The position numbers and the translations under genes are program-made. Positions 27,709 through 36,133 of a DNA stretch of 59,652 nucleotides are shown piece after piece. The stretch comes from JACIYW01 sp014359745 (GTDB lineage: Bacteria > Pseudomonadota > Alphaproteobacteria > Rhodobacterales > Rhodobacteraceae). Location of the stretch: positions 1 through 59,652 of the forward strand of contig JBNPWE010000017.1 in the NCBI GenBank assembly GCA_050433985.1, written 5' to 3'. The first letter of the stretch is position 1; each line of letters starts with the position of its first letter. The notes under the pieces are model-generated. The model did not search any database. It had not been told where the DNA came from and saw only the letters and a list, made by a program, of their open reading frames with translations.

Positions 27709-28680
27709 ATGCGCCTGAGACTCGTTCCCGCCGAAACCAACTGGAAGTTCTTCAAATATTGGCCCTATACATTTGGGGCCTCGGGGCTGGCGGTGCTGGC
27801 GTCGATCGTGGTCTTTCTGGTTATCGGGCTGAATTTCGGCATCGATTTTCGCGGCGGCACCACGATTCGCACCGAGGCCACGCAACCCATCGATATCGGC
27901 GCCTACCGCGATGCGATCACGCCGCTGGGCCTTGGCGATGTGTCGATCACCGAGGTGTTCGATCCGACATTCGCCGCCGATCAGCATGTGGCACAGGTGC
28001 GTATTCAGGCGCAGGACGATGAAGAAGCGGTGACGCCCGAAATGATCGCCACCGTCGAGGCGGCGCTGCAAGCGGTCGATCCGACCATTGATTTCCGGTC
28101 GGTCGAATCGGTGGGGCCGAAAGTGTCGGGCGAGCTGGTGCAGACGGCCATTCTGGCGGTGGTTCTGGCCAATGCGGCGGTGCTGTTCTATCTGTGGCTG
28201 CGGTTCGAATGGCAATTTGCCGTGGGCGCTGTGGCGGCGCTGATCCATGACGTGATGCTGACCATCGGCATCTTTTCGGTGCTTCAGATCAAGTTCGACC
28301 TGGCAATCATCGCCGCCTTGCTGACGATTGTCGGCTATTCGCTGAATGACACGGTGATCATCTTTGACCGGGTGCGCGAGAACCTGATCAAGTTCAAGAA
28401 AACCCCGCTGGTTCAGGTTCTGGATCTGTCGATCAACGACACGCTGTCGCGCACCGCGATGACATCCTTCACGACGCTTCTGGCGCTGATCGTCCTTTAT
28501 GTGCTGGGCGGCGACGTGATCCGGGGCTTTGTATTCGCGATGATCTGGGGGATTATCGTGGGCACCTATTCGTCGGTCTTTGTCGCCTCGGTGATCGTGT
28601 TGCGGCTGGGTGTCAAACGCGACTGGACCAAAAAGGCCGCCGACGGGCCGGGCGGCACACAGTTTTCCACCGATCCCTGA
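27709..28680 (+). CDS. secF: Protein translocase subunit SecF
   Basis: SecF forms the other half of the SecDF motor. The 323-residue protein shows GLNFGIDFRGGTTIRTEA near residue 40, VGPKVSGELVQ, and the membrane domain with VGYSLNDTVIIFDRVREN (about 208-225) and TTLLALIVLYVLGGDVIRGF. Length is normal. It ends in a perfect 12-bp tandem duplication that repeats its last codons and stop. Confidence 0.96.
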   Translation: MRLRLVPAETNWKFFKYWPYTFGASGLAVLASIVVFLVIGLNFGIDFRGGTTIRTEATQPIDIGAYRDAITPLGLGDVSITEVFDPTFAADQHVAQVRIQAQDDEEAVTPEMIATVEAALQAVDPTIDFRSVESVGPKVSGELVQTAILAVVLANAAVLFYLWLRFEWQFAVGAVAALIHDVMLTIGIFSVLQIKFDLAIIAALLTIVGYSLNDTVIIFDRVRENLIKFKKTPLVQVLDLSINDTLSRTAMTSFTTLLALIVLYVLGGDVIRGFVFAMIWGIIVGTYSSVFVASVIVLRLGVKRDWTKKAADGPGGTQFSTDP

Positions 28681-28692
28681 ACCGATCCCTGA
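28669..28692 (+). repeat. 12-bp tandem duplication across the secF stop
   Basis: ACCGATCCCTGA occurs twice in direct succession; the first copy contains the secF stop codon, so the second adds a second stop 12 bases on in the same frame. Confidence 0.9.
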
Positions 28693-28699
28693 GGGGCTG

Positions 28700-29074
28700 A
28701 TGCGACTGACCAAGACCGAATTTCCCGAAGGCACCCCCATCGACAGCTATGGGCCGGGGTTCTTCCGCATCGGCGGGCAGGTTTACCACGGGCCGGTGAT
28801 TGCCCGCCCCGGTGCGGTGCTGCCCTGGGGCGGGACAGAGGACACCGGGCCGCTGCTGGCACTTGCGGCCGATATCGATGTGCTGTTCCTGGGCATGGGC
28901 GCCAGCATCGCCCACGCCCCCGCCGACCTGCGCTGCGCGCTTGATGCCGCGGGGGTAGCGGTTGAGGTGATGTCAACGCCCGCCGCCGCGCGCACCTATA
29001 ACGTGCTTTTGTCCGAAGGGCGCCGCATCGCCGCCGCGCTGGTGCCGTTTGCCGGGGATTCAGCACAAGATTGA
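28700..29074 (+). CDS. Mth938-like domain protein
   Basis: This 124-residue protein fits the Mth938/NDUFAF3-like fold: it has YGPGFFRIGGQVYHGPV, then LFLGMGASIAHAP and VEVMSTPAAARTYNVLLSEGRRIAAAL. The last is the G-x-G and AxRTYN pattern of the family, whose mitochondrial member is a complex I assembly factor. The gene starts 19 bases after secF and is probably cotranscribed with it, an arrangement I recall in other alphaproteobacteria. Its molecular role in bacteria is not settled. Confidence 0.85.
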   Translation: MRLTKTEFPEGTPIDSYGPGFFRIGGQVYHGPVIARPGAVLPWGGTEDTGPLLALAADIDVLFLGMGASIAHAPADLRCALDAAGVAVEVMSTPAAARTYNVLLSEGRRIAAALVPFAGDSAQD

Positions 29075-29156
29075 CCGCAAGGCGCGGTTTGCTGTAAGGT
29101 GATCATAGGGTTAGGGGCGCTGTTCACTGAATCGCAGGATTCGGTGACATGGAACG

Positions 29157-30173
29157 ATGGAACAGCAATTGATGCCCGATCCGACTTGCCCAGATTTGAC
29201 CTGCCATGTGTTCGCCGCCGAAGATTTTCGCGCAACCATCGGCGCCAATGTCGGCGACCCGCTTGGCTGCGCCGATGATCTGAGCCTTGGCGACAGCTAT
29301 GAATTGCGCCGCGATGCCACGCCGTTTCGGGTGGTGATGACCGCCACATCGGCCGACCGCGCCCGCCAGCGCATCGCGCCGGGGTCTGACATCGGCCGCG
29401 CCGGTGACGAAATCCGCATCACCGAGCGGCTGACGCTGATGTCGCCCGATGGTCAATGTGTCGAGGTGCTGGTTCTGGAACATCTGGGCGCGCGCGGCCG
29501 GGTTGCGGGGTTCGTCCTGCCGCTCTCCCCGATAGAGGCGCGCACCGAATACACCCTTCTCAAGGCCGATGCCGATCCGGGGGAATTGCGGCTGTCGGAT
29601 GTGATCTGCGCCTCGTTCGGGGCGGGCACCCGGATCACGCTGGCCGACGGGCGGCAGCGGGCGATCGAGCTGCTGGAACCCGGCGACCGGGTGCTGACCC
29701 GCGACCACGGCGCGCAGCCGGTGCGCTGGAATGGCAAGGCGACGCTGCGCGCCATCGGCGGCTTTGCCCCGGTGGTGATCCCGGCGGGGATCATGGGCAA
29801 TGTCGATGACCTGATCGTCAGTCAGCATCACCGGCTGTTCCTGTATCACCGGCGCATCGCACAGTTGACGGGCATGCCGGAATTGCTGGTTCAGGCCGGG
29901 CAACTGGTGCATGGCGGCATTATCTATGTGCGCGAGGGCGGTTATGTCGATTATCACGCGCTGGTCTTCGACCACCACGAAATCATCTATGCCGAAGGTA
30001 TCCCCGCCGAAAGCCTGATGCTGGCAGAAGCGACGCTGTCGCGCTTGCCGCCCGATCTGGCCGAAGGGGTCAAGGCGCATTTCCCCGGCGTGGCGCAGCC
30101 CCAGCATTTCGGGTTCGAGGCCGGGGCCGATCTGGTGGCCAGCCTCGGCCATGTCGGCCTGATGAACCGCTGA
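29157..30173 (+). CDS. Hint-domain (Hedgehog/intein-like) protein
   Basis: The 338-residue product has an N-terminal half of about 150 residues without a recognised domain, then a Hint_2-type domain beginning at C-A-S-F-G-A-G-T-R-I-T-L (about residues 156-167) with RAIELLEPGDRVLTRDHG, VRWNGK, and SQHHRLFLY. A C-terminal segment has YHALVFDHHEIIYAEGIPAESL. Such proteins are common in Rhodobacterales. Autoproteolysis would start at the Cys in CASFGAGT, but the usual C-terminal Asn ligation site is not evident, so cleavage rather than splicing is more likely. No signal peptide. It stands alone 82 bases after the Mth938-like gene. Confidence 0.8.
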   Translation: MEQQLMPDPTCPDLTCHVFAAEDFRATIGANVGDPLGCADDLSLGDSYELRRDATPFRVVMTATSADRARQRIAPGSDIGRAGDEIRITERLTLMSPDGQCVEVLVLEHLGARGRVAGFVLPLSPIEARTEYTLLKADADPGELRLSDVICASFGAGTRITLADGRQRAIELLEPGDRVLTRDHGAQPVRWNGKATLRAIGGFAPVVIPAGIMGNVDDLIVSQHHRLFLYHRRIAQLTGMPELLVQAGQLVHGGIIYVREGGYVDYHALVFDHHEIIYAEGIPAESLMLAEATLSRLPPDLAEGVKAHFPGVAQPQHFGFEAGADLVASLGHVGLMNR

Positions 30174-30202
30174 TCGCGCGCGCGCATGGCCCGCGTCGGG
30201 GT

Positions 30203-30268
30203 CAGGCACCATCACGCGGCGGCGCCCCGATCAAGGCCCGATCAAGGCCCGATCAAGGGGGGTGCCTG
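30203..30268. repeat. Three 11-bp tandem repeats inside an inverted repeat
   Basis: CCCGATCAAGG is present three times in a row at 30226-30258. The block is framed by CAGGCACC (30203-30210) and GGTGCCTG (30261-30268), which are exact reverse complements. It lies between the convergent Hint-protein gene and dapA and could fold into a long-looped hairpin that ends both transcripts. Confidence 0.6.
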
Positions 30269-30335
30269 CGCATCGGCATCCCGTGGAAATTCGCGGTGCA
30301 GCCTGGCGGGGGTGGCAGCACCGCGCGGACGCGGT

Positions 30336-31211
30336 TCAGTTCATCAGCCCCGCGTGGCGCATGGCCGCATCGATCCGGGCCTTGGTGCCGTCGGTCAGGC
30401 CCACCAGCGGCAGGCGCACCTCGTCCGAACAGCGGCCCAGTTTCGACAACCCGTATTTCGCCCCCGCCAGCCCCGGTTCGATAAAGATCGCCTCATGCAG
30501 CGGCATCAGCCGGTCTTGATAGGCAAGCGCCTTGGCATAGTCGCCCGCCAGCGTCGCCGCCTGAAATTCGGCGCACAGGCGCGGCGCCACATTGGCGGTG
30601 ACCGAAATGCAGCCCACCCCGCCATGGGCGTTGAAGCCCAGCGCCGTCGCATCCTCGCCCGAAAGCTGGATGAAGGCGGGGCCGCAGGTGGCGCGCTGCA
30701 TCGACACACGTTCCAGCCGCCCGGTGGCATCCTTGACGCCGATGATGCGCGGCAGTTGCGCCAGCGTGCCCATGGTTTCGGGCGTCATATCCACGACCGA
30801 CCGGCCGGGGATGTTATAGATGATGATTGGCAGGGTGCAGGCATCGTGCAGCGCGGTAAAATGCGCGATCAGCCCTGCCTGCGTTGGCTTGTTGTAATAG
30901 GGGGTCACCACAAGGGCGGCATCGGCGCCGACGGCTTCGGCAAAGCGGATCAGCCGCACGCCCTCGGTCGTGCTGTTCGATCCGGCCCCGGCGATCACCG
31001 GCACCCTGCCGGCGGCGAATTTCACCACCGCCTGAACGACCCGTTCGTGTTCGTCATGGCTCAGCGTCGGGCTTTCGCCGGTGGTCCCGACGGGCACCAG
31101 CGCTGAAGACCCTTCCTCGATCTGCCATTCCACCAGCGCCTCAAGCGTCTTGAAATCCACCGCTCCGTCACGAAACGGGGTAACAAGCGCGGGCATAGAG
31201 CCTGTGAACAT
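30336..31211 (-). CDS. dapA: 4-hydroxy-tetrahydrodipicolinate synthase
   Basis: DapA condenses pyruvate and aspartate semialdehyde in lysine and diaminopimelate synthesis. The 291-residue protein has MFTGSMPALVTPFRDGAVD at the start, VPVGTTGESPTL (about 40-51), YNIPGRS with the catalytic Tyr (about 133) and IIGVKDATG with the Schiff-base Lys (about 161). The start at 31211 gives the family length; a 17-residue upstream extension is not conserved. It is divergent from the transglycosylase gene. Confidence 0.96.
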   Translation of the reverse strand: MFTGSMPALVTPFRDGAVDFKTLEALVEWQIEEGSSALVPVGTTGESPTLSHDEHERVVQAVVKFAAGRVPVIAGAGSNSTTEGVRLIRFAEAVGADAALVVTPYYNKPTQAGLIAHFTALHDACTLPIIIYNIPGRSVVDMTPETMGTLAQLPRIIGVKDATGRLERVSMQRATCGPAFIQLSGEDATALGFNAHGGVGCISVTANVAPRLCAEFQAATLAGDYAKALAYQDRLMPLHEAIFIEPGLAGAKYGLSKLGRCSDEVRLPLVGLTDGTKARIDAAMRHAGLMN

Positions 31212-31373
31212 CGGGGCCTCCATCTGGCGGGATCGTGGAACAGGCCCGACTCGTTGGCCCATCCTAGCGCGGCACCCTATCCGCCCCGGCCGCGCTTGCC
31301 AAGATTGCGGTTTGAGGGCGGCGCGATCTGGGTTAGGGTTTGGCCATAACCCTGAAACAGGCAGAAAAATCCC

Positions 31374-33434
31374 GTGTTGCCCCCCATATTGCCCCCCATA
31401 TTGCCCCTCGTCGCGCGCCCGTCCCCCGTATCATGCCGCCAGCACCTGATCGGCAGGGTCGGCCTGTTGGTGGTGATGGCGGTTCTGGCCCTGATGGCCG
31501 CGTCTCTGGCCTGGCCCGCCCGCGCCGCCGCCGAACCGCTGGAAGGTACCGGGGCACTGTCGCGGGCGCTGGCGCTGGCCGCCACGCGCGATTGGGACGG
31601 GGCGGCAAGCGCCGCGCGCGGGGCCGGGGCCGAAGCGGCTGTCGTGCGCGACATCATCGAATGGCAGCGCCTGCGCGCAGGCAAGGGCGATTTCGCCGAT
31701 TACACCGCCTTTCTGGCCCGGCGCGGCGATTGGCCCGGCCTGCCGCTGCTGCGCGCCAAGGGCGAGGCTGCGATCCTTGATACTGCCGATCCGGGCGCGG
31801 TGATCGGCTATTTCGCCGGGAACCCGCCGCAGACCGCTGCGGGGGGGCTGGCGCTGATCCAGGCCCTGCGCGCCCACAACCAGACCAGCGCCGCCACGGC
31901 CGAGGCGGTGCGGATCTGGCAGGTCATGACCCTTGATGCCGCTACCGAGGCGCGGCTCTTGCAGCTTTATCAACGCGCACTTGCCCCGCATCACACCGCC
32001 CGGCTGGACAATCTGCTGTGGCAGGGCGAGGCTGCTGCGGCCCGCCGCATGACGCCGCTGGTCACGCCGGGCTGGCGCCTGCTGGCCGAAGCGCGCATCA
32101 CCCTGCGCACCGGGGCCAATGGCGCGGATGCCGCCGTCGCCGCCGTGCCGCAGGCACTGGCAGACGATCCGGGGCTTGCGTGGGAACGGGTGCGCTGGCG
32201 GCTGTCAAAGGGGCTGGATGACAGCGCCGCCGATCTGTTGAAGGCGCGCAGCGCCTCGGCCACAGGGCTGGGTCGGCCTGCCGTCTGGGCGGATGCGCGC
32301 GCGCGGATTGCGCGCGCATTGCTGCGCGGCGCCGATCCGCGCACGGCCTATCTTGTCGCCGCGCGCCACCATCTGGACCCCGCCGCCGACGCCGCGGATT
32401 ACGCCGAACTGGAATGGCTGGCGGGATACATCGCCTTGCGCCGCCTCAACGATCCCAAAACAGCGCTGGGGCATTTCCGGGCACTGCGCGTTGCGGTGTC
32501 GTCGCCCATCAGCCTGTCGCGCGCCGCCTATTGGGAAGGCCGCGCGCATGAGGCCCTGGGCGAGGCGGAAACCGCGCGCGCCGCCTATGCCTTCGGGGCT
32601 GAATTCCAGTCGGCCTATTACGGGTTGCTGGCCGCCGAAAAGGCCGGGCTGCCGTTCGACCCGTCGCTTGCCGATCGGCCGCGCCCCCTGGCCGATTGGC
32701 GCAAGGCGGGCTTTGCCCGGTCATCGGTGCTGCGCGCGGCGCTGTTGCTGCATGCGGCGGGGGCCGAAGACCTGGCGGAGCGGTTCTTCCTGCATCTGGG
32801 CGAATCGCAGGACGGCGCGGGTTATGCCGCGATGGCCGCGCTTGCCCAATCGCTGGAGGCGCCCGATTTCGCGGTTCTGATCGCCAAACAGGCGGCGGGC
32901 CGGGGCGTGATCCTGCCCGATGCCTATTTCCCCGACCCCGGCATCGTTCCGGGCGGGCTGGCGGTGCCGCGCGCGCTGGCGCTGTCCATCGCGCGGCGCG
33001 AAAGCGAATTCGACCCGGCGGTGATCAGCCATGCGGGCGCACGCGGGTTGATGCAGCTTATGCCGGGCACGGCAAAGATGATGGCGGCGAAAACCGGCCA
33101 GCCCTATGATCTGGCCCGGCTGACCAGCGATCCGGCCTATAATGCGCGGCTTGGATCGGCCTATCTGGCGCAACTGATCGAGGAATTCGGCGACACGCCG
33201 GTGTTGATCGCCGCGGGCTATAATGCCGGGCCGGGGCGGCCGCGGGCCTGGATCAGCGACCTTGGCGATCCGCGCGCGGCCGGTATCGATGCGGTCGACT
33301 GGGTGGAACAGGTGCCCTTTGGCGAGACCCGCAACTATATCATGCGGGTGCTGGAAGCGCTGGTGATCTATCGCGCCCGCCTTGACGGGGCGCGGGCGGC
33401 ACCGCGCCTTTCGGCGCTGTTGAAGGGGCAGTAA
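31374..33434 (+). CDS. Soluble lytic murein transglycosylase (Slt-type)
   Basis: The enzyme cleaves glycan strands in the periplasm. The 686-residue protein has a signal/membrane segment (VGLLVVMAVLALMAASLAW, about 28-46), a long alpha-superhelical region of TPR-like helices to about 520, and a C-terminal SLT domain. Its catalytic Glu lies in ALSIARRESEFDP (about 535-550), followed by ARGLMQLMPGTAKMMA, and a last AAGYNAGPGRPRAW motif. The GTG at 31374 gives an odd PPIL-repeat N-terminus from a duplicated 12-mer. An internal ATG at 31476 would leave no basic n-region, so the longer start is kept with reservation. Confidence 0.9.
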   Translation: MLPPILPPILPLVARPSPVSCRQHLIGRVGLLVVMAVLALMAASLAWPARAAAEPLEGTGALSRALALAATRDWDGAASAARGAGAEAAVVRDIIEWQRLRAGKGDFADYTAFLARRGDWPGLPLLRAKGEAAILDTADPGAVIGYFAGNPPQTAAGGLALIQALRAHNQTSAATAEAVRIWQVMTLDAATEARLLQLYQRALAPHHTARLDNLLWQGEAAAARRMTPLVTPGWRLLAEARITLRTGANGADAAVAAVPQALADDPGLAWERVRWRLSKGLDDSAADLLKARSASATGLGRPAVWADARARIARALLRGADPRTAYLVAARHHLDPAADAADYAELEWLAGYIALRRLNDPKTALGHFRALRVAVSSPISLSRAAYWEGRAHEALGEAETARAAYAFGAEFQSAYYGLLAAEKAGLPFDPSLADRPRPLADWRKAGFARSSVLRAALLLHAAGAEDLAERFFLHLGESQDGAGYAAMAALAQSLEAPDFAVLIAKQAAGRGVILPDAYFPDPGIVPGGLAVPRALALSIARRESEFDPAVISHAGARGLMQLMPGTAKMMAAKTGQPYDLARLTSDPAYNARLGSAYLAQLIEEFGDTPVLIAAGYNAGPGRPRAWISDLGDPRAAGIDAVDWVEQVPFGETRNYIMRVLEALVIYRARLDGARAAPRLSALLKGQ

Positions 33435-33508
33435 ATCGACAGTGCGCGAATATGCGCGGATGGCGGGTCGCGCATGAAAGCCGGTGGTTTACCTTCAACA
33501 GGTGGAAA

Positions 33509-34204
33509 TCAGATCGACACCTCACGCAACAGGCGGTCGCGATCGACGGCGGCGGCGGGTTCCGACAGGCGCACTTCACCCCGGTTGAGCACCACGATCT
33601 CATCCGCCAGCCCATAGGCGAAATCGAAATACTGTTCGACCAGAACGATGGCAATTTCCCCCTCGTCGCGCAAAAGCCGGATCACCGCGCCGATCTGCTT
33701 GATGATATTGGGCTGGATGCCCTCGGTCGGTTCATCCAGCAACAACACGCGCGGCCGCGCGATCAGCGCCCGCGCGATGGCCAGTTGCTGTTGCTGCCCG
33801 CCCGACAGATCGCCACCGCGCCGGTCTTTCATCTGCGCCAGCACCGGGAAAAGATCGTAGATACGCGCCGGGATCGCGTGATCAGCTTTCGGCAGGCAGG
33901 CAAAGCCGGTTTGCAGGTTCTCGGTGACGGTCAGAAGCGGAAACACCTCGCGCCCCTGCGGCACATAGCCGATGCCTGCCTTTGCCGCCTGCGCGGCGCT
34001 CAGGTGATCCAGAACCGCCCCATCCAGCGTGATACGCCCGCCCGTATAGGGATGCCGCCCGGCGATGGCGCGCAGAAGGCTGGTCTTGCCCACGCCATTG
34101 GTGCCCATCACCGCCGTCACCGCGCCGGGCCGCGCCGTCAGGCTGACGCCATGCAGGATCTGCGAGGCGCCATAATGCAGGCTAAGGTTCTCGACGCTCA
34201 GCAT
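33509..34204 (-). CDS. urtE: Urea ABC transporter ATP-binding protein UrtE
   Basis: UrtE is one of two ATPases of the urea importer, of the LivF class. The 231-residue protein has Walker A GTNGVGKTS (about 34-42), signature LSGGQQQQLAIAR, and Walker B VLLLDEPTEGIQP, where EGIQPNIIKQIG is typical of UrtE. It is the last gene of urtABCDE, 3 bases after urtD. Confidence 0.95.
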   Translation of the reverse strand: MLSVENLSLHYGASQILHGVSLTARPGAVTAVMGTNGVGKTSLLRAIAGRHPYTGGRITLDGAVLDHLSAAQAAKAGIGYVPQGREVFPLLTVTENLQTGFACLPKADHAIPARIYDLFPVLAQMKDRRGGDLSGGQQQQLAIARALIARPRVLLLDEPTEGIQPNIIKQIGAVIRLLRDEGEIAIVLVEQYFDFAYGLADEIVVLNRGEVRLSEPAAAVDRDRLLREVSI

Positions 34205-34207
34205 CGC

Positions 34208-34948
34208 TTATCTCCCCAGATAGACATCGATCACCTGTTGGTTCTGCGTGACGTGATCCAGACTGCCCTCGGCCAGCACCGATCCTTCGTGCAGCACCGT
34301 CACCCGGCAATCGAGGCGGCGCACGAATTCCATGTCATGTTCGATCACCACCACCGCCCGGGTCCGGGCCGCGCGTTTGAGGATATCGGTGGTGTGTTCG
34401 CGCTCGGCCGGGGTCATGCCGGCGGCGGGTTCATCCACCAGCAACAGGCGCGGGTCTTGCGCCAGCAACATGCCGATTTCCAGCCATTGCTTTTGCCCAT
34501 GGCTCAGATCCCCGGCGCGGCGCGGCAGATCATCAGCCAGGCCGATTTCCTCGGCAATCTCACGGATGCGCGCGGTGTCGGCATCAGACCTGCGATAAAA
34601 CAGCACCCGAAACGGCTCGCGCCGGTTGCGAAGCGCCATCGCCAGATTGTCGCCCACGCTTTGTTCCTCGAACACCGTGGGTTTCTGAAACTTGCGCCCG
34701 ATGCCGACCCGCGCGATCTCGCTTTCGCTCATCCCCAGCAGCGAAACAGACCTTTCCCCCCACAGCACCTTCCCCTTGTCGGGGCGGGTCTTGCCGGTGA
34801 CGATATCCATGAAGGTGGTCTTGCCCGCGCCATTGGGGCCGATCACCGCGCGCAACTCCGGCTCGGCGATAGAGATCGACAGGTTATTGATTGCGCGAAA
34901 CCCGTCGAAGGTGACGGAAACACCCGATACTTCCAGAAGCGCCGTCAT
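34208..34948 (-). CDS. urtD: Urea ABC transporter ATP-binding protein UrtD
   Basis: UrtD is the LivG-class ATPase of the importer. The 246-residue protein has Walker A GPNGAGKTT, the LivG-like insertion GKVLWGERSVSLLGMSESEIA, the signature LSHGQKQWLEIG (with His where most ABC proteins have Gly, usual in UrtD) and Walker B LLLVDEPAAGMTP. Its start at 34948 overlaps the urtC stop (ATGA), so translation is coupled. Confidence 0.95.
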   Translation of the reverse strand: MTALLEVSGVSVTFDGFRAINNLSISIAEPELRAVIGPNGAGKTTFMDIVTGKTRPDKGKVLWGERSVSLLGMSESEIARVGIGRKFQKPTVFEEQSVGDNLAMALRNRREPFRVLFYRRSDADTARIREIAEEIGLADDLPRRAGDLSHGQKQWLEIGMLLAQDPRLLLVDEPAAGMTPAEREHTTDILKRAARTRAVVVIEHDMEFVRRLDCRVTVLHEGSVLAEGSLDHVTQNQQVIDVYLGR

Positions 34949-36129
34949 GATTTCCTCACCAGATAATCGAACAGGCCGCCGATGCCGCGCGGAAAGAACA
35001 ACGTGACCGCCACAAAACCAAAGCCCAGCAGCACCAGCCACCAGTCGGTCCAGTTGATACGGTAAAAGCCAAGCTCGATATCGGGCGCGCCGCCGCCGGT
35101 GAACCAGCTTGACGCCAGCGACACCACCGCCGCCCCGATCACCGCGCCATAAAGCCGCCCGCGCCCGCCGATGGCCACCCAGACCGCAAGGTAGATCGAC
35201 GCAATCGGCGCGATTTCAGCCGGGTTGATGATGCCTGCCTGCGGATAATAAAGCGCCCCGGCCAGGGCAGAGACGACGGCCGTCAGGGTAAAGACCACAA
35301 GCTTGTAGCTTTCCACATGATAGCCCAGAAACCGCACCCGCGCCTCGTTGTCGCGCACGGCGCGAATCACCGATCCGAACTTGCCCGACACCAGCCAGGC
35401 AAACAGCACATACCCCACCCCAAGCGCCAGCGCCGAGGCCCAGAAAAACCACAGCGCCAGCGTGGATTGCGGCCACGCCTCCAGCCCCGGAATGTTCTGC
35501 AACCCCGACAGCCCGTTGTTGCCGCGCAGCCCGGTGTCGTTCTGAAACAGGTAAAGCGACAGCGCCAGCGTCATCGCCTGCGTCAGGATCGACAGGTAAA
35601 CCCCGGTCACCCGGCTGCGAAACGCCAGCCAGCCGAATACCAGCGCCAAAAGCCCCGGCACCAGCACCACCATCAACAGTTGCAGCGTCAGACTGTCGGC
35701 AAAGCCCCAGATCAACGGCAACTCGTTGCTGCCGACCACGCCGAAGATCTGGGTGGCGATCGCATCCTTGATTTCGGTCGGGGTCGGCGGGATCAGCGCC
35801 TGCGACAGCGACTCCACGATGATGCCTTGGGTGCGCGCATACATCAGCCACATGCCGATGGCATAGCCGCCAAGCCCGAAAAACGCGAAATGCCCCAGCG
35901 AAAGGATACCGCAATACCCCCACACCACATCCATCGCCACCGCGACCAGACACAGGCACAGCGTCATGCCCAGCACCTTGACCATCGACGTTGACAGGAT
36001 CGACACACCGCTGCCTTCCGCCAGCACGGTCACGGCGATCACGAAACACGAAAGCCCCGCCAGAAACCACAACACCGAAGGGTTCTCTGCCAGAAACCGG
36101 GTGCGCCGCGCATTCATGGATCTTGCCAT
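34945..36129 (-). CDS. urtC: Urea ABC transporter permease UrtC
   Basis: UrtC is a LivM-class inner-membrane permease. The 394-residue protein has about ten membrane helices, with WGYCGILSLGHFAFFGLGGYA (about 70-90), the long periplasmic stretch, and VRAVRDNEARVRFLGYHVESYK (the cytosolic EAA-like coupling region). The start at 36129 was chosen because it lies 4 bases after the urtB stop. Its end overlaps urtD. Confidence 0.93.
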   Translation of the reverse strand: MARSMNARRTRFLAENPSVLWFLAGLSCFVIAVTVLAEGSGVSILSTSMVKVLGMTLCLCLVAVAMDVVWGYCGILSLGHFAFFGLGGYAIGMWLMYARTQGIIVESLSQALIPPTPTEIKDAIATQIFGVVGSNELPLIWGFADSLTLQLLMVVLVPGLLALVFGWLAFRSRVTGVYLSILTQAMTLALSLYLFQNDTGLRGNNGLSGLQNIPGLEAWPQSTLALWFFWASALALGVGYVLFAWLVSGKFGSVIRAVRDNEARVRFLGYHVESYKLVVFTLTAVVSALAGALYYPQAGIINPAEIAPIASIYLAVWVAIGGRGRLYGAVIGAAVVSLASSWFTGGGAPDIELGFYRINWTDWWLVLLGFGFVAVTLFFPRGIGGLFDYLVRKS

Positions 36130-36133
36130 GCGA

